Position numbers and translations under genes: made by a program. The notes under the pieces are model-generated. The model did not search any database. It saw only the letters and a program-made list of their open reading frames with translations, and had not been told where the DNA came from. This document shows positions 35,094 to 44,426 of a DNA stretch of 64,000 bases, in pieces (within the stretch, counting starts at the first letter, position 1; each line of letters begins with the position of its first letter). The stretch comes from CAVYXK01 sp963772445 (GTDB lineage Bacteria > Pseudomonadota > Alphaproteobacteria > Acetobacterales > Acetobacteraceae), in NCBI GenBank assembly GCA_963772445.1, contig CAVYXK010000001.1:620001-684000 (forward strand), written 5' to 3'.

Positions 35094-35118
35094 GGGCCGC
35101 ACGGTGCGGCCCTTTCTT
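35094..35118 (+). terminator. Hairpin with T-rich tail between glnB and glnA
   Basis: GGGCCGCACGGTGCGGCCC forms a strong stem with a small loop and is followed by TTTCTT. It may act as a partial terminator or attenuator, letting glnB and glnA be expressed at different levels. Confidence 0.6.
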
Positions 35119-35183
35119 CAGGACCAAGTGCGCCATCGATCCGAGAAAGGACGATCCGGCGCGGGAGCAACAGGGATACGGGA

Positions 35184-36611
35184 ATGGCGAAACGGGACAA
35201 CGGCGATGCGGTCGGCAAGGTGATGGAGATGCTGAAGGAGCACTCCGTCGAATACGTGGACCTGCGGTTCACTGACCCTCGCGGCAAGTGGCAACACACG
35301 GCACAGCACGTTTCCACCATCGACGAGGACACCTTCCGCGATGGTATCATGTTCGATGGTTCCTCGATCGCCGGCTGGAAGGCGATCAACGAGTCCGACA
35401 TGATCCTGGCGCCGGATGCCGAGACGGCGACGATGGATCCGTTCTCCGCGAAGCCCAGCTTGATCCTGTTCTGCGACATCATCGAGCCGTCCACTGGCCA
35501 GCCGTACAGCCGCGACCCTCGTTCGACCGCGAAGAAGGCCGAGGCCTACCTGAAGGCGTCGGGCATCGGCGACACCGCTTTCTTCGGACCGGAAGCGGAG
35601 TTCTTCGTGTTCGACAGCGTGAAGTTCGGTATCGCCGGCAATTACGGCCACTATCATATCGACAGCCAGGAGGGGCCGGACGCGGGTCTGAAGGACTATC
35701 CCGAAGGGAACATGGGCCACCGGCCGACGGTCAAGGGTGGCTATTTCCCGGTGCCGCCCGTTGATTCCGAAAGCGACCTGCGTGCCGAGATGCTATCGAC
35801 GATGGGCGAGATGGGCGTGGTGATCGAGAAGCACCATCACGAGGTGGGACAGAGCCAGCACGAGCTGGGCATGAAATTCGGCCCGCTGGTGCGCATGGCG
35901 GACAACCTCCAGATCTACAAGTACTGCATCCACAACGTGGCACACAGCTACGGCAAGACCGCCACGTTCATGCCGAAGCCGATCTACGGGGACAATGGAT
36001 CGGGAATGCATGTCCACCAGTCGATCTGGAAGTCCGGCAAGCCGCTATTCGCGGGCAACGCATATGCGGACCTGTCGGAGACGGCACTCTATTACATCGG
36101 CGGCATCATCAAGCACGCCAAGGCGCTGAACGCGCTGACCAACCCGCTGACGAACAGCTACAAGCGCCTGATCCCCGGCTTCGAGGCGCCGGTGCTGCTG
36201 GCTTATTCCGCGCGCAACCGGTCGGCCGCCTGCCGGATTCCCTATGCGACGAACCCGAAGGCGAAGCGGGTCGAGGTGCGTTTCCCCGATCCAGGCGCCA
36301 ATCCGTATCTTGCCTTCGCGGCCATGCTGATGGCAGGCCTCGACGGCATCCGCAACAAGATCCATCCGGGCGACCCGATGGACAAGGACCTTTACGACCT
36401 GCCGCCGGAAGAGCTGAAGGGCATCCCGACGGTGTGCGGCAGCCTGCGCGAGGCAATCGGTGCGCTCGAAGGCGATCATGAGTTCCTGCTCGCCGGCGAT
36501 GTGTTCGGGACCGATCAGATCGAGAGTTACCTCGAGCTCAGGTGGAGCGAGGTGTATCGCTTCGAGCATACGCCGCATCCGGTGGAGTTCGAGATGTATT
36601 ACTCCGTCTGA
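35184..36611 (+). CDS. glnA: Glutamine synthetase type I
   Basis: 475 aa (family ~470). Signatures: FDGSSIAGWKAINESDM, FFGPEAEFFVFD, NGSGMHVHQSIWKSG, KRLIPGFEAPVLLAYSARNRS, and the adenylylation Tyr in MDKDLYDLPPEELKG, so activity is likely tuned by GlnE through GlnB. It makes glutamine from glutamate, ammonium and ATP. Confidence 0.98.
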   Translation: MAKRDNGDAVGKVMEMLKEHSVEYVDLRFTDPRGKWQHTAQHVSTIDEDTFRDGIMFDGSSIAGWKAINESDMILAPDAETATMDPFSAKPSLILFCDIIEPSTGQPYSRDPRSTAKKAEAYLKASGIGDTAFFGPEAEFFVFDSVKFGIAGNYGHYHIDSQEGPDAGLKDYPEGNMGHRPTVKGGYFPVPPVDSESDLRAEMLSTMGEMGVVIEKHHHEVGQSQHELGMKFGPLVRMADNLQIYKYCIHNVAHSYGKTATFMPKPIYGDNGSGMHVHQSIWKSGKPLFAGNAYADLSETALYYIGGIIKHAKALNALTNPLTNSYKRLIPGFEAPVLLAYSARNRSAACRIPYATNPKAKRVEVRFPDPGANPYLAFAAMLMAGLDGIRNKIHPGDPMDKDLYDLPPEELKGIPTVCGSLREAIGALEGDHEFLLAGDVFGTDQIESYLELRWSEVYRFEHTPHPVEFEMYYSV

Positions 36612-36960
36612 TTACGGGTTCGGTTTGCCACGACACGCCCCGTCGTCCCTTGCGGACGGAGGGGCACCTGAAGAAGTCATACCGCAGAGGCGCAGAGGCG
36701 CAGAGGCCGCAGAGGGTTGGTTGCGGCTAAGCTGATACCAGCTCCGGCTGGCTCGTTGAATTTGACAGTGTGTTGCGGAAGCATCGGTTCCGCCGTTTCG
36801 AGATTTCCTCTGCATAGCAGGCGAGGGCAGGCAGCCTGCCTATAGCGTGAGCAGTTCTGGTTTGCCCCAGGCTCAATCACTTCCCAATTCGTCTCATTTT
36901 TCTGCGGCACGATTCTTGATTGCCAACCTCCTCGTGAGACACTGCGGACGGGGAAACGAC
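36612..36960 (+). promoter_or_regulatory. Intergenic region with possible sigma-54 promoter for glnK-amtB
   Basis: About 350 bp. A short tandem GCAGAGGCGCAGAGGC repeat lies near 36683-36715. At 36905-36920 CGGCACGATTCTTGAT resembles a -24/-12 element (GG and TTG kept, the final GC changed), 41 bp before the glnK ATG. No gene is seen. Confidence 0.4.
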
Positions 36961-37300
36961 ATGAAGCTGATCATGGCCATCATCAAGCCATTCAAACTCG
37001 ACGAGGTCCGTGAGGCGCTGACCCTGCTTGGCGTTCAAGGGCTGACCGTCTCCGAGGTGAAGGGCTTCGGCCGGCAGAAGGGCCAGACCGAGATCTACCG
37101 GGGCGCGGAGTACCACGTGAATTTCCTGCCCAAGGTGAAGATCGAAGTGGTGGTGCTGGCTGATCTCGCCGAGCCAGGTGGTCGAAGCGATCGCCAAGAT
37201 CGCCCACACCGGCAAAATCGGCGACGGCAAGATCTTCGTCGTCGATATCGAGCGTGCAGTGCGGATCCGTACCGGCGAGCTCGATGCGGCGGCACTGTAA
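36961..37300 (+). pseudogene. glnK: GlnK-type P-II protein with a +1 frameshift
   Basis: The frame starts MKLIMAIIKPFKLDEVREAL with an intact T-loop (IYRGAEYHVNFLPKVKIEVV). After VLADLAE homology jumps to the next frame (QVVEAIAKIAHTGKIGDGKI, then DIERAVRIRTGELDAAAL) and ends at TAA 37298-37300. Deleting one C in GAGCCAGGTGG (about 37172) restores a normal 112-aa PII. GlnK normally blocks AmtB, whose gene follows after 29 bp. As written, the protein would have a scrambled C-terminus. Confidence 0.88.
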
Positions 37301-37329
37301 CGAACTCGTAATCATAGGAACCAGAAACG

Positions 37330-38691
37330 ATGATGCGATCCCGACTGACCTGGGGAGCTGCTGCCTTGCTTCCCGCTGTACTCGCCGTCGGACCGGCGCT
37401 GGCCGATACGCCGGCCCCCAAGCTCGACACCGGCGATACTGCCTGGATGCTGGCCAGCACCGCTCTGGTGCTGATGATGACCATCCCCGGACTGGCCCTG
37501 TTCTATGCCGGCATGGTCCGCAAGAAGAACCTGCTCGCCACCATGATGCAGTCCTTCACGGTCTGCTGCTTGGTGACGATTGCTTGGATGGTGGCGGGCT
37601 ACAGCATCGCGTTCACCAACGGCACGCCTTATTTCGGCGATCTGTCGCGCTTCTTCCTGAACGGCATCGCCGACAACTGGAACAAGCCGTTCAGCCTCGG
37701 CGGGTCAATCGACAGCGCGACCCAGACGACGATCCCCGAGACCGTTTATATGATGTTCCAGATGACCTTCGCGATCATCACGCCGGCACTGATCACCGGC
37801 GCCTTCGCCGATCGCATGAAGTTCAGCGCGCTCTGCGTGTTCATGACGCTGTGGTCCTTGTTCGTCTATTCGCCGATCGCGCACTGGGTGTGGAGCGCAA
37901 CCGGCTGGCTTGGCGCTGGCGTGTTGGGGCTTCCAGGAGCGGCGGATTTTGCCGGCGGCACCGTGGTTCACATCAATGCCGGGATCGCCGGCCTGATGTG
38001 CGCGCTGGTTCTCGGCCGCCGGGTCGGGTTCGGCCAGGACAACATGGCGCCGTACAACGTGTCCTACGCAGTGATCGGCGCATCGCTGCTCTGGGTCGGC
38101 TGGTTTGGTTTCAACGCCGGATCGGCGGTCGGGGCTAACGGCCGCGCTGGGATGGCGATGGCGGTAACGCAGATCGCCACTGCCGCGGCGGCGTTGGCCT
38201 GGGCCTTCGCGGAATGGGGGGCGAAGGGCAAGCCCTCGGTGCTGGGCGCCGCGTCCGGCGCTGTTGCCGGGCTGGTCGCGATCACTCCCGCGTCGGGGTT
38301 CGTGCTGCCCGGACCGGCGCTGCTGATTGGCGTCGCCGCAGGTGTCGGCTGCTTCTGGGCATCGACCAGCGTCAAGCATCTGCTCGGCTATGACGATAGC
38401 CTGGACTGCTTCGGCGTGCATGGCATTGGCGGCATCATCGGTGCGCTACTCACCGGTGTGTTCGCCTATGGTCCGCTCACTGCGACTGCACAGTCGCCGC
38501 AGGGCGTGAATATCGGCGGGATCGCGCAGTTCGAGGCGCAGGCGATCGCCGTCTGCTCGACGCTTGTCTATAGCGGCGTGATGACGCTGATCATTCTGAT
38601 GGTCACAAAGGCGCTTGTCGGCTTGCGCGTCGATGAGGAGGAGGAACGCGAAGGCCTCGACCTCGTGCTGCACGGGGAGCAGATATTCTAG
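37330..38691 (+). CDS. amtB: Ammonium transporter
   Basis: 453 aa, with an N-terminal signal-like segment and about eleven transmembrane helices. Motifs: DTAWMLASTALVLMMTIPGLALFYAGM, SFTVCCLVTIAWMVAGYSIAF, GGTVVHINAGIAGLMCALVLGRR, LLWVGWFGFNAGSAV and DCFGVHGIGGIIGALLTGVF, including the two pore His (HIN and GVHG). It is co-oriented with glnK as in most proteobacteria. The cytosolic tail ends in an acidic stretch EEEEREGLDL. Confidence 0.96.
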   Translation: MMRSRLTWGAAALLPAVLAVGPALADTPAPKLDTGDTAWMLASTALVLMMTIPGLALFYAGMVRKKNLLATMMQSFTVCCLVTIAWMVAGYSIAFTNGTPYFGDLSRFFLNGIADNWNKPFSLGGSIDSATQTTIPETVYMMFQMTFAIITPALITGAFADRMKFSALCVFMTLWSLFVYSPIAHWVWSATGWLGAGVLGLPGAADFAGGTVVHINAGIAGLMCALVLGRRVGFGQDNMAPYNVSYAVIGASLLWVGWFGFNAGSAVGANGRAGMAMAVTQIATAAAALAWAFAEWGAKGKPSVLGAASGAVAGLVAITPASGFVLPGPALLIGVAAGVGCFWASTSVKHLLGYDDSLDCFGVHGIGGIIGALLTGVFAYGPLTATAQSPQGVNIGGIAQFEAQAIAVCSTLVYSGVMTLIILMVTKALVGLRVDEEEEREGLDLVLHGEQIF

Positions 38692-38758
38692 CGATGTGAG
38701 TTGAACCGCGCCGGCGCGTTCACTCTCCACGGGAAACGCCAAGCCCGCCCAGCGAACA

Positions 38759-38816
38759 CCTCTCCCGCAGACTGCGGGAGAGGTTGCCGCGCGGCAGCGC
38801 GGCGGGTGAGGGTGCC
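38759..38816. repeat. REP-like palindrome downstream of amtB
   Basis: CCTCTCCCGCAGACTGCGGGAGAGG (38759-38783) is a near-perfect hairpin, followed by CCGCGCGGCAGCGCGGCGGG and GTGAGGGTGCCGGG. It resembles the palindromes at ~31647-31742. The group II intron begins just after it, at ~38823, which suggests the intron used the hairpin region as its target. Confidence 0.65.
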
Positions 38817-38822
38817 GGGCCT

Positions 38823-40709
38823 GTGTGCCGGGCATGCCCGGCAGCCTGGGGGTGAAAGTCCCCTGTGCAACCTGATGGAGGTGAAGCACGAGCGAAGCGC
38901 AAGGGCGGAACCGCGAGGGACCGTCTGAAGGAAGCGTCGAGCGAAATCGCGTCCCGACGAACAGAAACCAGATATGAGGCAGCCATGATCGGACGAGCAA
39001 GCAGGACAGAGCGAAGTCCATATCCATCAAGGATCACGGCTGTAAATCTGGCGGGAGTGCGAGGAAGGCTGTCGGACTTACCCCGGGAGATCTGTCGCGT
39101 GTCCCGTCCGGGACTGGGGTGGTCGCAAGATCACCCGAGCGCGCGGCAGAAGTCAGCAGAGGGCGTAGTAGGCCAGACCATCGGCCGAAGGCCCGAACGG
39201 TCCCCGCAAGGGGTTGAAGGAGAGGGCGAGTAGCTTGGGCGTCTCATGGTCCCAGTAGCGGCCGCGAAGCCACGGCGAGTGGCGCTTCCTTCTGCCGGTC
39301 GAGGTGAAGCCTCAGGGCGGCCGAGGGCAAGCTGGCCGAAGCGACCACGGCGGCGTCCGAACCCGAAAGTCCGGTCATGACCAGTACCCTGATGGAGGCA
39401 ATCTGTGACCCGGACAACATAGCGTCAGCCGTGCGTGCGGTGATGCGCAACAAGGGCGCGCCCGGCGTCGACGGGATCACCGTCCGACACCTGCCGGGCG
39501 TCCTGGAAGCGCACTGGCCGGAGATCGAAAATCAACTGCTTCAGGGGCGCTACCAGCCGCAACCGGTACGTCGGGTGCAAATCCCGAAGCCGGCCGGAGG
39601 GACGCGCGACCTCGGCATTCCAACCGCGATTGACCGCGTGATCCAGCAGGCGGTGCTGCAGCGGCTGCAGCCGCTGTGGGACCCGACATTCAGCGAGCAT
39701 AGCTACGGCTTCTGGCCGGGCCGCTCGGCCCACCAAGCGGTGACACAGGCGCAAGCCTATGTCAGCGAAGGCTATCAGTTTGTCGTTGATCTTGACCTGG
39801 CGAAGTTCTTCGACCGAGTCAATCACGACCGGCTAATGGCTGCGGTGGCCGCGCGCGTGTCCGACCGGCGGGTGCTTCGGCTCATCCGGAGCTTTCTGAC
39901 CGCCTGTGCTTCATGGCGGGCTATTCGAAGCGAGTCACGAGGGCACCCCGCAAGGTGGCCCGCTCTCGCCCTTGCTCTCGAATCTCGTGCTGGATGAACT
40001 GGATCGCGAACTCGAGCGCCGCGGCCATCGCTTCGTGCGCTACGCAGATGACTGCAATATCTACGTGCGCAGCGAGACGGCTGGCCGGCGAGTGATGGCG
40101 AGCATCACCCGCTTCATCGAACGGCGTCTCAAGCTTCAGGTCAATGCGGAGAAGAGTGCCGTGGCTCATCCATGGCAACGCTCCTTCCTCGGCTTTACGC
40201 TGACGGAGGAGAGCACGCCACGCCGACGCATCGCCGACAAGGCCGTCGTCCGGTTCAAAGACCGGGTGCGGAATCTGACGGGACGCAACCGCGGGGTGAG
40301 CCTGTCGCGGATGATCGCCGACCTGAACCCGCTGCTGCGGGGATGGGCCGGCTATTTCGGCTTCAGCCAAGGACGTGAATTGTCCTCACTGGACGGTTGG
40401 GTCCGGCGGCGCCTCCGTTGCGCCGCCTGGATTCAATGGAAGACCAGACCACGGCGCCTCGATGAACTGCGCCGCCTCGGCGTCTCCCGGCGGACGGCCT
40501 TCGCGGCCGTCATGAGCCCGCGGGGGCCGTGGCGCGTCAGCACGAGCGAGGCGCTACATCTCGGCTTCTCGAAGGCTCGCTTCCGCGGTCTCGGACTGGC
40601 CTCCATGGAGAGCGCTGGCCGGACCTAATCCGCCGAACCGCCGTGGTACGGACCCGTATGCCCGGTGGTGTGGGAGGGGCGGCATCGCGAGATGCCCCCC
40701 TATCCCGAT
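38823..40709 (+). mobile_element. Group II intron with reverse-transcriptase ORF
   Basis: The 5' end GTGTGCCGGGCATGCCCGGC and the following GGGGGTGAAAGTCCCCTG fit group II domain I. Domain V lies at about 40636-40670 (GAACCGCCGTGGTACGG... closing TGCCCGGTGGT), then a domain VI hairpin (GGGGCGGCATCGCGAGATGC) and a 3' end CTATCCCGAT at ~40709. The RT frame occupies domain IV. Ends are assigned by consensus and may be off by a few bases. Confidence 0.85.
39377..40628 (+). pseudogene. Group II intron reverse transcriptase/maturase, frameshifted
   Basis: The first frame (39377 to ~39905) holds RT blocks 0-4 (KGAPGVDGITVRHLPGVLEA, VQIPKPAGGTRDLGIPTAIDRVIQQA, SYGFWPGRSAHQAV, FVVDLDLAKFFDRVNHDRLM). 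The next frame (39906-40628) continues GLFEASHEGTPQGGPLSPLLSN, VRYADDCNIYV (catalytic YADD), GFTLTEES and the maturase X domain. The switch is at GACCGCCTGTGCTTC. No endonuclease domain follows. A functional maturase would need frameshifting or supply in trans. Confidence 0.88.
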
Positions 40710-40728
40710 TGGTCTGATGTCATAACAC

Positions 40729-40765
40729 TTTACTGATAGGACTATTAGCCATATAATCACCCACT
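40729..40765 (+). promoter_or_regulatory. Strong sigma-70-like promoter leading into a truncated start
   Basis: TTTACT (40729-40734), a 17-bp spacer and a perfect TATAAT (40752-40757) lie 8 bp before ATG 40766 (MSDSTALNPTNLAVGPQPSR). That frame runs into antisense DUF1348 sequence after about 30 codons, so the gene it served is probably truncated. The product is unrecognised. Confidence 0.5.
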
Positions 40766-40864
40766 ATGTCCGACAGCACCGCCCTGAACCCCACCAACCT
40801 CGCCGTCGGCCCTCAGCCATCGCGACACCGCTGGAATAGCGCGACCGTTCTCATAAGCTCCTCC

Positions 40865-41329
40865 TCAGAGGCCCAGGTCGCTCAGAGAAGGATAGTCGTC
40901 CGGTCGGCGGCCGAGCGGCCAGTGAAACTTGCGGCCGCTTTCGGCAATCGGGGCATCGTTGATGCTGGCGATTCGCCGGCGCATGAGTCCTTCGGTATCG
41001 AACTCCCAGTTCTCATTGCCGTAACTGCGGAACCAGTTGCTGCTGTCATCATGCCACTCGTAGGCGAAGCGCACCGCGATGCGGTTGTGGTGAAAGGTCC
41101 AGAGTTCCTTGATCAGACGATAATCGAGCTCGCGGTTCCATTTGCGCGTCAGAAATGCCTCGATGGCGTCGCGTCCCTGCAGGAACTCGGTGCGGTTCCG
41201 CCAGAGGCTGTCGATCGTGTAGGCCTGCGAGACGCGCGCCGGATCGCGCGTGTTCCAGGCATCTTCGGCGAGGCGGGCCTTCTGCGCGGCGGTCTCGGCC
41301 GTATAAGGGGGAAGCGGGGGACGGCTCAT
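40865..41329 (-). CDS. DUF1348 (NTF2-like fold) protein
   Basis: 154 aa from ATG 41329. The sequence AWNTRDPARVSQAYTIDSLW, FLTRKWNRELDYRLIKELW and RFAYEWHDDSSNWFRSYGNENWEF is the DUF1348 signature, a small SnoaL/NTF2-like family of unknown function. It overlaps the gene upstream by 4 nt, so the pair is co-translated. Confidence 0.85.
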   Translation of the reverse strand: MSRPPLPPYTAETAAQKARLAEDAWNTRDPARVSQAYTIDSLWRNRTEFLQGRDAIEAFLTRKWNRELDYRLIKELWTFHHNRIAVRFAYEWHDDSSNWFRSYGNENWEFDTEGLMRRRIASINDAPIAESGRKFHWPLGRRPDDYPSLSDLGL

Positions 41330-41649
41330 CGTTCTATCCACGACGAGTGCATTGGCGCCGTGTAATCCCCCACCTCGTCGAGTGCGCTGGTGTAGTCGCG
41401 AAGCCAATCAGTGTGGCCGCCGATGCTCCAGTCCTCTGCCCTCAACTCATGGATCGTCACCCAGACGCGACGCGCATTCTCCGGTCGATCGTCAGACCCT
41501 TCGGCCAGGGCGGTGCGAAGCCCATTCGGATGCTGTTTGATGTCGAAGAGATAGCCGCGGAGCGTCAATCGAAGGTCAACGCCGGTGACGTATTTCCAGT
41601 TGTCGAACCCGCCGTCGGCCTCAAGTGCGAAATCCAGGAGATCGGTCAT
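41326..41649 (-). CDS. Hypothetical protein
   Basis: 107 aa: starts MTDLLDFALEADGGFDNWKY, then VDLRLTLRGYLFDIKQHP and WVTIHELRAEDWSIGGHTDW. I do not recognise the family. The first ~45 residues resemble the start of longer proteins in other alphaproteobacteria, and the tail looks different, so a truncation or mosaic is possible. It lies between DUF302 and DUF1348 genes, overlapping the latter by 4 nt. Confidence 0.55.
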   Translation of the reverse strand: MTDLLDFALEADGGFDNWKYVTGVDLRLTLRGYLFDIKQHPNGLRTALAEGSDDRPENARRVWVTIHELRAEDWSIGGHTDWLRDYTSALDEVGDYTAPMHSSWIER

Positions 41650-41661
41650 CGGGTCTCCTCC

Positions 41662-42180
41662 TCAGGCGCCGGTCGCCTTGGCGACCAGGGCGTCTAACTT
41701 CTCGTCGAGCACTTTTGCGGCTTCGCGTAGCGGGGGGTTCTCCTCGATCACCATGAGAGACGATGGGCGCACGTAGGCGATTACTGCGCCAGGTCCGCTC
41801 TCCTTCTCGGTCACCAGGACCTCCACGGGAGCGAATAAGCCCGCCTTGATGTCATGGCGGATCATCGTGATGGCGATCAGTGGATTGCCGAGGATCCAGC
41901 GTACGGTACGCCGGCTGATCCCAAATTTCGGCAGCCATCCGCCATGATCGATCTCATGGAAGAGCATGAAACCGCTCTCTCCGACGAAGCGTTCCTCGAC
42001 TTTCCGGACATATTCAGCTTGAGTAGTCGTCTCCTTCGCGAGAGTCACGACCGCTGGCACGCTTGCGTCGCCCATTAGTCCTCGCAACCGGCGCAACACC
42101 TCGTCGAATGGCACCGAGGTGTCGACCTCGATCCGTATGCCTTGGAATGACTTGCTTGTGACGCTCGCCTTTGCGACCAT
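41662..42180 (-). CDS. DUF302-domain protein
   Basis: 172 aa from ATG 42180 (MVAKASVTSKSFQGIRIEVD). The later EIDHGGWLPKFGISRRTVRWILGNPLIAITM and VLVTEKESGPGAVIAYVRPSS match the DUF302 fold, small single-domain proteins of unknown function that may bind small ligands. It is 54 bp from the molybdenum oxidoreductase gene on the same strand. Confidence 0.75.
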   Translation of the reverse strand: MVAKASVTSKSFQGIRIEVDTSVPFDEVLRRLRGLMGDASVPAVVTLAKETTTQAEYVRKVEERFVGESGFMLFHEIDHGGWLPKFGISRRTVRWILGNPLIAITMIRHDIKAGLFAPVEVLVTEKESGPGAVIAYVRPSSLMVIEENPPLREAAKVLDEKLDALVAKATGA

Positions 42181-42234
42181 GTTCTGTCCCCTGAGCTCGG
42201 GTGAATTCAATAATGGGTTTAGTCGCTGTTCCGT

Positions 42235-44415
42235 TCACACCGGCTGCTTCAGCGCGGCGCTGTCGATCGGCAGCTTTCGCACGCGCTTGCCAGTTGCGGC
42301 AAAGACCGCGTTGGTCACCGCGGGAACGATGGCCGAGGTCCCGGGCTCGCCCATTCCGCCCGGCGGCTCGCGACTTTGGACAATGTGGACCTCGATGGCC
42401 GGTGCCTCGTTCATGCGCAGGATTTGGTAGGTATCGAAATTGGCTTGCTCGACACGGCCGTTCTTCAGCGTGATCTCGCCATAGAGCGCCGCGGTAATGC
42501 CGAAGATAATCGCGCCCTGGATCTGCGCCTGGACGGTATCGGGATTGACGACGGTGCCGCAATCGACCGCGCAGACGACGCGTCGGACCCGAACCGCTCC
42601 GTCTTTCGATACTTCGACTTCGGCGACCTGCGCCATATAGGTCCCGAAGACGAACTGGACAGAGACGCCACGGCCCACCCTGTCAGGCAAGGGCTGTCCC
42701 CAACCGGCTTTCTGTGCGGCAAGCTCAACGACGGCTTTAGCGCGCGGCGACTTGTCAAGCAGGGCCAGCCGATAGGCGACCGGATCTCGCTTCGCCGCCG
42801 CCGCCAGTTCATCCATGAAGCTTTCCGTCACGAACACGTTGTGCGACGGCCCAACGCTGCGCCAGAACGCCGTCGGTATGCCGGGGGGTTCCACCCGCAA
42901 ATACTCGACGTGCATGTTCGAGAGGGAATAGACCAGATCGATCGCACCATCGGTGGTGTCGGGGTCGAGGCCATTGTTGAACGTCGGCGGGAGCCATCGC
43001 GCGAGGATCGAGGAGCTGGCGAAACGATGGTTCCAGGCGACCGGCATTCCCTTCGCATCGAGACCGGCAGACATCCGGTCGAAGAAATACGGCCGGTACA
43101 TATCGTGCTGGATGTCTTCCTCGCGGGTCCAGACGACCTTCACCGGGCCATCGACATGCTGCGCGATCTGGACGGCGCGAACGACGCCGTCGATCTCCAG
43201 CCGCCGGCCAAAGCCGCCCCCGATCAGATGGTTGTGGGCCACGACCTTGTCCAACGGCAGCCCAGCGGTCTTTGCCGCTGCCGCCTGCACGCGCGCGATG
43301 ACCTGGCTTCCAACCCAGACTTCGCAGCCGTCCTTGCGGACATGAACCGTGCAGTTCATCGGCTCCATCGCCGCATGCGCGAGGAACGGAACCTGGTAGA
43401 TCGCCTCGACCTTAGTCGCCGTGCTCGCCATCGCCTTGTCGATATCGCCGATATTCTGCGCAACCGGCCCCGAATTGAGCGTCGCCCTTTCAAGCTCGCC
43501 CACGATCTCGTCCGTACTGAGCTTGGCATGCGGACCGTCGTCCCATTCGATCACCAGGGCCGCCAGCCCTTTCTTCGCAGCCCCCATGTGGTCGGCTACG
43601 ACTGCGACGGCATCGTCGAGCCGCACGACCTGACGCACGCCGTTGACGGCCCTGGCCGCCGCATCGTCCACGCTCTTTACCCGACCGCCGAAGACGGGCG
43701 ACTGCGCAAGGGTTGCGATCTTCACACCCGGCGGACGAACATCGATGCCGAAGACGGCCGTTCCGTTGACCTTCGGCGGGGTGTCGAGACGCTTGGCCGG
43801 GGTGCCGATAAGCTTGAAATCCTCCGGTCGCTTAAGCTCCACGTGTTCCGGAACAGCCATGCGGGCGGCATCGGCGGCGAGTTCGCCATATTTGATACTT
43901 TTCCCTGTCAGCGGGTGAAGCACTTTTCCGCTTTGCGCGCGGCAGGACGCCGGATCAACATTCCAGCGCTTCGCCGCCGCCGACACGAGCATGGTTCTCG
44001 CGACCGAGCCGGCCTGGCGCAAGGGCTGCCACGCCGCGCGTATCGCGGTCGAGCCGCCAGTTGCCTGAACGCCACCGAGCAAGGGATTTCCATAAAGTTT
44101 ATTATTGGGTGGAGCATGTTCCAGCCGCACTTGCGTCAGGTCCACCTCCAGTTCTTCGGCGATCAGCATCGGGATGGCGGTATAAGTGCCCTGGCCCATC
44201 TCGACATAGGGCATGGTCAGAACAATCTGTCCGTCGCCTTCGATGCGGATGAAGGCATTGGGCGCGAAGCCATCAACGTCGGCCGCTTCGGCATCGCCCT
44301 TTGCGAACGGCAGACGCAGACTCAGCATCAAGCCGCCGCCCGCGGTCGCTCCGGCCTGCAGGAACCAGCGTCGGGAAAGGCCAGCGGCTCGGGAAGTGAG
44401 ATGATCGATTACCAT
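42235..44415 (-). CDS. Tat-exported molybdenum oxidoreductase large subunit (xanthine oxidase family, IorB-like)
   Basis: 726 aa from ATG 44415. A twin-arginine signal (GLSRRWFLQAGATAGGGLML) predicts folded export to the periplasm. The body is the xanthine-dehydrogenase molybdopterin-binding type, as in isoquinoline 1-oxidoreductase beta or aldehyde oxidases: YVEMGQGTYTAIPMLIAEELEVD, VFGGRVKSVDD, AHNHLIGGGFGRRLEIDGV, PTAFWRSVGPSHNVFVTESFMDEL and GGMGEPGTSAIVPAVTNAV with the likely catalytic Glu. It pairs with the 2Fe-2S subunit 11 bp upstream. The substrate (aldehyde or N-heterocycle) is unknown; no cytochrome subunit is adjacent. Confidence 0.88.
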   Translation of the reverse strand: MVIDHLTSRAAGLSRRWFLQAGATAGGGLMLSLRLPFAKGDAEAADVDGFAPNAFIRIEGDGQIVLTMPYVEMGQGTYTAIPMLIAEELEVDLTQVRLEHAPPNNKLYGNPLLGGVQATGGSTAIRAAWQPLRQAGSVARTMLVSAAAKRWNVDPASCRAQSGKVLHPLTGKSIKYGELAADAARMAVPEHVELKRPEDFKLIGTPAKRLDTPPKVNGTAVFGIDVRPPGVKIATLAQSPVFGGRVKSVDDAAARAVNGVRQVVRLDDAVAVVADHMGAAKKGLAALVIEWDDGPHAKLSTDEIVGELERATLNSGPVAQNIGDIDKAMASTATKVEAIYQVPFLAHAAMEPMNCTVHVRKDGCEVWVGSQVIARVQAAAAKTAGLPLDKVVAHNHLIGGGFGRRLEIDGVVRAVQIAQHVDGPVKVVWTREEDIQHDMYRPYFFDRMSAGLDAKGMPVAWNHRFASSSILARWLPPTFNNGLDPDTTDGAIDLVYSLSNMHVEYLRVEPPGIPTAFWRSVGPSHNVFVTESFMDELAAAAKRDPVAYRLALLDKSPRAKAVVELAAQKAGWGQPLPDRVGRGVSVQFVFGTYMAQVAEVEVSKDGAVRVRRVVCAVDCGTVVNPDTVQAQIQGAIIFGITAALYGEITLKNGRVEQANFDTYQILRMNEAPAIEVHIVQSREPPGGMGEPGTSAIVPAVTNAVFAATGKRVRKLPIDSAALKQPV

Positions 44416-44426
44416 TGCCGGCCTCC

